Assembly: GCF_039537985.1 (NCBI RefSeq)
Contig: NZ_BAABBN010000004.1
Location: 124,001 to 188,000 of the forward strand
Origin: Litoribacillus peritrichatus
GTDB lineage: Bacteria; Pseudomonadota; Gammaproteobacteria; Pseudomonadales; Litoribrevibacteraceae
Length of the DNA stretch: 64,000 bases
Direction of reading: 5' to 3'
Below the pieces are notes generated by a model that was not told where the DNA came from, did not search any database, and saw only the letters and a program-made list of their open reading frames with translations. How positions within the stretch are numbered: position 1 is the first letter of the stretch; the number at the start of each line of letters is the position of its first letter. The position numbers and the translations under genes are program-made. Below are positions 59,498 to 64,000 of the stretch, piece by piece.

Positions 59498-62353
59498 TCA
59501 GAGGTTTTTTAACGTTTTATGAGATTGAAAGAATGCTTCTGCCTGCTCTTTGGTTAAAGGTCGAGAGTAGAGGTATCCTTGCGCTTCATCACAGTAATAT
59601 TCTTTTAGAAAGTCGGATTGTTGTTGGGTTTCTACCCCTTCAGCAATGACTTTCAGGCCCATTTGGTGCGCGAGCGCAATGGTTGATGTTGCGATGGCGG
59701 CGCCACCTTCGTCGGTTAAAATATCATCGACGAAGCTTTTATCAATTTTCAGTTTGTCGATGGAAAAGCGTTTCAGGTAGCTCAAGGAGGAATAGCCAGT
59801 ACCAAAATCATCGATCGCCAGGTGTATGCCGAGGGACTTTAGTTCTTTGAGGGTTTCAATGGTGACTTCGATGTTTTCAATGGCGATGCCTTCGGTAATT
59901 TCCAATTCCAGGTTGTCCGCTGGCAGCTCAAATGTGGCTAAGGCTTGTTTGACCTGGCCGACAATGTCGGAGCGATGGAATTGTTTTGCTGAGAGGTTCA
60001 CGGCAACTCGGCCAAACTGATACCCCATGTCCAGCCATTCTTTGGCTTGCCGACAGGATTCCATCAAAACCCATTCACCTAACTTTAAGATTAAACCACT
60101 TTCTTCCGCCAACGGAATGAAGTCTCCCGGCGATATCATCCCTCTGCCGGTGTGCTCCCACCGAACCAAACTCTCAAGCCCTATGATGGATAAGTCGCTC
60201 AATGATAATTGAGGTTGGTAGTGCAATGTGAAGTTTTGATCCTCTAACGCCTTGTGCATGTCGTTTTCAAGAATGAGCAACTCGACGGCACGATGGTTGA
60301 TTTCTTCGGTATAGAACTGGTAATTATTTTTGCCTTTTTCTTTGACCTGATACATGGCTGAATCAGCACAACGTAATAATTCATCGCCGTGAGTGCCGTT
60401 ATCCGGGAAAAGACTGATGCCAATACTTGCGGTGCTGTGTAGGTTATGGTTTTCCACCTGAACGGGCTTTGATATGGCTTTTAACAACTTTTTAGCGACC
60501 AGAACGACATCGTGTATGTCTGGTGTGTCTTCCAGTAATACCACAAACTCATCGCCGCCTAACCGGGCAAATGTGTCTGATTGGCGAATGCACTCATTAG
60601 CACGGTTGGCGATGCATTTTAAAAATTGATCGCCTATTTCATGACCGAGGCTGTCATTGATGTTTTTGAAACGGTCTAAATCCAGAAGCAACACCGCTAA
60701 TTTGTAGTTTTCTCGTGATGCTCGGGTAATCGCATGGTGGAGTCGATCATTATAAAGTAATCGGTTGGGTAAACCGGTTAATGTATCGTGATGAGCAAGG
60801 TGTTGCAGATGGGACTCATGCTCCAGCAATTTATCTTGGGCGACCTTGGTTTCCGTTATGTCCTGAATGGCGCCGACAATCACGGTCCGGCCTTCGTCAT
60901 TCACTTTTCTGTTGCCTTGTAACCTGAGCCATTGGGTGTTGTTTTCGGTTTCCGTTCTGAGGTTTAAGTCCAGGGGTTCTCCGGTATCAAGGGTGATTTC
61001 AACGGATTTACTGAATAAATGGCTGTGCTCGTCGTGAAACATGCTAGAAAAGGTATCTAAGTCACTCTGGTTGTTGGTCAATTTAAGAATGGACGTGGTT
61101 TCCTGAGTAAAGAAAACAGTGTTGTCTGAGAAAAGTTCCCAACCGCCAACCTTGGCTAACTTGCCGGTTTCGGTCAGCAGTTGTTTGCTGTGCCTTAGCT
61201 TTTCCATGGTTTCTTTTTGACGGCTGATGTCTCTGACCAACAGCCAAAAGGCAACCGGATGGCCTAATTCATTAATATGAAGGCATTGACGAACGTTGAC
61301 AGGAAATACTTCGCCATTGCTGCGAATGAGTTCTTTTTCATACTCCTGACAGTGCTGGCATTGTTTTATTTGGTTATTACGGATTTTGGCATCAATCCTG
61401 TGCCAGTTCTTAGGGGTCACGTGTTCTGAGTTAGACTCAATGACCTTCTCCCATTTCATGCCAAGCATGTGACAGTAAGTATCATTGGCATCAAGGCAGG
61501 AGCCGTCCAGATCATAATAAGCGATGCCGTCTGAATTGGTTTCGAAGAGGGTTCGGTAGCGACGCTCAGATTCTTTCAGCGCCCCTTCAACGACCATTTG
61601 GTCTGTAATGTCGTATTGAATGCCAACGAAATGAGTAACTTCCCCCGAGCCGTTAAACACTGGAGAGATGGTTAACTCGTTCCAAAACATTTCCCCCGAC
61701 TTTTTGTAATTTCGAAGAACGGTTTTGCATTCAGTCCCTTTTTCAATGGCTTGATGAATGATGGGAATACCGCGTTGATCGTTATCGCTGTTTTGTAAAA
61801 AACGGCAGTTACGGCCAAGAATTTCGCCGATGTTGTAGCCTGTTAATTCTGAAAATGCCTGATTGCAATAAATGATCGGCTGGTTGGGCAGTCGTGCATC
61901 CGCAATTGTGATGCCGTGTTGTGCGGCTTCCAGGGCTCGTGATAACAGATACATGAATGTACTGTCTGTTGCCGGCTCAGCAACTGATATTTGCACAAGA
62001 GCGCAGTGCTCGGCCGGAGCCTGTTCACTGGATTGGCTTGTTGAATTTATTTCGTTTTTTTGAGGTAGCAGACTGGCACAGACATTCAGGTTGCAGTTGT
62101 CGAGTGCAATCTTTTTTTGAAAGTACTTGCTGTCGACCAGACAATTAAGTTCATTTTCTATGGCCGATAGCTCAGGAAAGGAATTAAATAACGGTTTTGA
62201 GACAAAGGTATTTAAGCAACGTTGAAGCGTAAGTTCTTTACTGCATATGGAGCGAACGCATTGGTCTGCGAGATGAATCACCAGAGAGAGATCATTGATC
62301 TGCCGAAAGTAGGTGGCTAAAGATTGTTGAATGACTTCCTTGTTGTCTTGCAT
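59498..62353 (-). CDS. LOV-PAS-PAS-GGDEF-EAL protein, predicted blue-light c-di-GMP enzyme
   Basis: A 951-residue cytoplasmic protein. After an unassigned N-terminal helical part (1-135) comes a LOV domain (about 140-245) with GRNCRFLQ near 181, in which the cysteine would form the flavin adduct. It also has LRNYKKSGEMFWNEL near 208-225 and VGIQYDIT. Two PAS domains follow (about 262-380 and 395-505), then GGDEF (about 520-685, ARLGGDEF near 597, I-site RQSD before it) and EAL (about 700-948; ESLVRW in place of EALVRW, NLSAKQ, EITEG, DDFGTGYSS, KIDKSFV, IAEGVET, QGYLYSRPL). All catalytic EAL residues are present. ATG at 62353 is preferred over a TTG at 62377. Convergent with the NIT-like gene. 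Confidence 0.88.
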   Translation of the reverse strand: MQDNKEVIQQSLATYFRQINDLSLVIHLADQCVRSICSKELTLQRCLNTFVSKPLFNSFPELSAIENELNCLVDSKYFQKKIALDNCNLNVCASLLPQKNEINSTSQSSEQAPAEHCALVQISVAEPATDSTFMYLLSRALEAAQHGITIADARLPNQPIIYCNQAFSELTGYNIGEILGRNCRFLQNSDNDQRGIPIIHQAIEKGTECKTVLRNYKKSGEMFWNELTISPVFNGSGEVTHFVGIQYDITDQMVVEGALKESERRYRTLFETNSDGIAYYDLDGSCLDANDTYCHMLGMKWEKVIESNSEHVTPKNWHRIDAKIRNNQIKQCQHCQEYEKELIRSNGEVFPVNVRQCLHINELGHPVAFWLLVRDISRQKETMEKLRHSKQLLTETGKLAKVGGWELFSDNTVFFTQETTSILKLTNNQSDLDTFSSMFHDEHSHLFSKSVEITLDTGEPLDLNLRTETENNTQWLRLQGNRKVNDEGRTVIVGAIQDITETKVAQDKLLEHESHLQHLAHHDTLTGLPNRLLYNDRLHHAITRASRENYKLAVLLLDLDRFKNINDSLGHEIGDQFLKCIANRANECIRQSDTFARLGGDEFVVLLEDTPDIHDVVLVAKKLLKAISKPVQVENHNLHSTASIGISLFPDNGTHGDELLRCADSAMYQVKEKGKNNYQFYTEEINHRAVELLILENDMHKALEDQNFTLHYQPQLSLSDLSIIGLESLVRWEHTGRGMISPGDFIPLAEESGLILKLGEWVLMESCRQAKEWLDMGYQFGRVAVNLSAKQFHRSDIVGQVKQALATFELPADNLELEITEGIAIENIEVTIETLKELKSLGIHLAIDDFGTGYSSLSYLKRFSIDKLKIDKSFVDDILTDEGGAAIATSTIALAHQMGLKVIAEGVETQQQSDFLKEYYCDEAQGYLYSRPLTKEQAEAFFQSHKTLKNL

Positions 62354-62477
62354 ATGCACTGAATTTCCGAATCTCAAAGAAACGTTATTTTGTAAAACTA
62401 TAGTTGAGATCTAATGTGGCGTTAGGAATTTTGGTGAGAAGGCACACAATAAATAGGGCCAATTAGGGATGTTGGTA

Positions 62478-64000
62478 TCAGGATAAATAGATTTTTCCGT
62501 CTTCGACATCATCCTGCTCAGGCAAAAGGACTTGTTTAGCGTATTTTTTCCACACTTTACTTCGAACAAACAAATCAAATAAGTCCGGATCAATGTGGTT
62601 GCTTTCTTTCATGTTTTTAAGAATTTTCAACGCCAGACTTAATGGCATCGGTGGTTTGTAAGGGCGATCTCTGGCAGTTAATGCTTCAAAGATGTCAGCA
62701 ATGGCCATCATTCTTGCCGGTAACGACATTTGTTCGCGTGTCAGTCCTTTGGGAAAACCGGAGCCGTCCATTTTTTCGTGGTGGCCTCCGGCGTACTCAG
62801 GCACGCGTTTTAACTTTTTGGGGAAAGGCAGAGACTCAAGCATGTCGATGGTGACCTGCATGTGATTGTTGATGATCTTCCTTTCATCCACTGACAATGT
62901 CCCCTTGGGAATACACAGGTTTTCCACTTCTGAAGGTGTTAACAACGGGTGCTCATTGCCCTGTAGGTCTGTCCAGGTAATGCTGGCCAGTTCACGAACC
63001 TTTTCCTGATCTTCCTCCCGCATAAATTCCCCCCCTTTATTTGCTGAGGTGAGGAATTCTGCAATGCTTTGTATATCTTGGGTGGTAAGGCTTTGCTGGG
63101 TGCTCTCTGCAGCACTGGACGGGACGGTATTGGACAATCGATGGTTCAGTGCCGCGAGCCGGGCGAGTACTAAATCAATGCCGTCCTGCATGGTGTGCAG
63201 TTTGGTGGACTTTTCAAGCACGGTATCTGGTGTCGCCAATTTGCCACAATCGTGCATCCAGGCGGCCACCCTGACTTCATACCACTCGTCTTCGTTGAGG
63301 TTAAAGTCGGCAAAGACTTCCTCGTCGTCACAGGCCGCCTTCGCTATCAGCTCCATCAGTAAAGGAACGCGTTGGCAGTGCGCTGACGTATGCGGTGATT
63401 TTGCATCGATGGCCTGAGCAATGCATTGTATGAAGGCATCCAGCAGGTCTTTATGGTCTTGCAGCAGGATTTGATTGTTCAAGGCAATGGCGGCATAAGT
63501 GGCTAAGCCTTTAATTAATGGCTCTATGTGCCGACTGAATGGAATGGTTTCTTTGGTGTCCGGGTTTTTAGCGTTAATCAGCTGCAAGACGCCGATGACA
63601 TCTTCATTGTGGTTGAGCAGTGGCACCGTCAGGAATGAGCAGGACTTATAGCCGCTTGAGCGATCAAAGGCTTTGGTGCCATCAAAACAAAATGCTTTGT
63701 TTTGATAAGCGTCTTCAATGTTTACCAGTTGCTTGGTATTAGCGCAGAAGCTGGCAATGTTGGTTAAGTTATCCTGGCCTTCTTTATCTTTTAACGGAAT
63801 GGGCGGGAAATTACTTTTTTCCTCAGAACCCAACAGGTTTTTGTTGATGTTTAAGGTTTGGTTACGTATGACCGAAAAACACAGTTTTGGCTCGGTTTCT
63901 TCATCTTCCATCAGGTAAATGGTGCCTGCATCCGCCATGGTTAGTGCTTGCGCTTCCTCGAGAATTTTGGGAAGAAGAGTCTGTGTTGAAGAAAAGGCTG
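62478..64000 (-). CDS. GAF-HD-GYP domain protein (5' end beyond window)
   Basis: The reading frame stays open to the right edge, so the gene starts outside the window. An internal ATG at 63938 is not the real start: the upstream codons read LLPKILEEAQALTMADAGTIYL in conserved GAF style. Order: GAF domain, linker helix, HD-GYP phosphodiesterase domain with MHDCGKLATPD near 63250 and HHEKMDGSGFPKGL near 62770, ending RPYKPPMPLSLAL. Between the HD and GYP motifs lies an insertion of about 100 residues (with LTTQDIQSIAEFLTSANKGG and LSVDERKIINNHM). HD-GYP enzymes degrade c-di-GMP. The gene lies 120 bases upstream of the LOV protein gene in the same direction, a possible operon. Confidence 0.9.
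   Translation of the reverse strand, partial: AFSSTQTLLPKILEEAQALTMADAGTIYLMEDEETEPKLCFSVIRNQTLNINKNLLGSEEKSNFPPIPLKDKEGQDNLTNIASFCANTKQLVNIEDAYQNKAFCFDGTKAFDRSSGYKSCSFLTVPLLNHNEDVIGVLQLINAKNPDTKETIPFSRHIEPLIKGLATYAAIALNNQILLQDHKDLLDAFIQCIAQAIDAKSPHTSAHCQRVPLLMELIAKAACDDEEVFADFNLNEDEWYEVRVAAWMHDCGKLATPDTVLEKSTKLHTMQDGIDLVLARLAALNHRLSNTVPSSAAESTQQSLTTQDIQSIAEFLTSANKGGEFMREEDQEKVRELASITWTDLQGNEHPLLTPSEVENLCIPKGTLSVDERKIINNHMQVTIDMLESLPFPKKLKRVPEYAGGHHEKMDGSGFPKGLTREQMSLPARMMAIADIFEALTARDRPYKPPMPLSLALKILKNMKESNHIDPDLFDLFVRSKVWKKYAKQVLLPEQDDVEDGKIYLS

Overview
The window is an ordinary-looking stretch of a gammaproteobacterial chromosome. The best guess is a marine member of the Oceanospirillales/Pseudomonadales group. 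Grounds: the pepA-holC-valS block divergent from lptF-lptG; a caa3-type cytochrome oxidase operon with an inverted twin-transmembrane gene beside surf1, as in pseudomonads; a PhaD-like regulator next to a phasin; an initiator tRNA that appears identical to the E. coli one; and many c-di-GMP proteins. Base composition looks even and moderate in GC. I see no transposase, integrase, CRISPR array or rRNA.

Layout. 0-2.2 kb: edge of a VOC-family gene, DksA/TraR zinc finger protein, msrA, DUF4404 protein, small cytochrome c. 2.2-8.3 kb: GGDEF/EAL protein, CHASE2 adenylate cyclase and a FecR-domain protein. 8.3-16.1 kb: the heme-copper oxidase operon, read right to left (ctaC, ctaD, ctaG, ctaE, surf1, a thioredoxin-like remnant, ctaA, ctaB) with one small gene reading against it. 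16.3-19.7 kb: Sel1-like protein, Hpt-bearing histidine kinase, tRNA-fMet. 19.8-22.5 kb: AlkB-like, LrgAB, two tiny genes, Trm112. 22.5-33.4 kb: yidD, cysS, a double-domain PTPS/QueD relative, sodB, then poorly characterised genes (reductase, coiled-coil protein, duplicated lipoprotein, dehydrogenase-like protein, acidic secreted protein, DUF2846-like lipoprotein) and a diguanylate cyclase. 33.7-45.3 kb: class I fumarase, purU, DUF945, DUF2971, orphan ParA, DUF3549, YqcC, phasin, PhaD-like TetR, DUF445, single-domain asparaginase. 45.3-54 kb: valS-holC-pepA and lptF-lptG, RDD protein. 54-64 kb: a signalling-rich end with a diguanylate cyclase, chemoreceptor, thiolase, NIT-like sensor, LOV-PAS-GGDEF-EAL protein and GAF-HD-GYP protein.

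How genes work together: the cta genes encode oxidase subunits plus copper insertion (CtaG), assembly (Surf1) and heme o/a synthesis (CtaB, CtaA). LptF/LptG form the inner-membrane part of LPS export. The phasin, PhaD-like regulator and acetyl-CoA acetyltransferase point to polyhydroxyalkanoate metabolism. At least five proteins make or break c-di-GMP.

No clearly new multi-gene system stands out. The most interesting items are the predicted blue-light (LOV) c-di-GMP enzyme, the two-domain PTPS relative with active-site motifs split between halves, the terminator-like hairpin immediately before the thiolase gene, the Hpt kinase without receiver, the orphan ParA facing a DUF2971 gene, and a yidD sitting between cysS and trm112.
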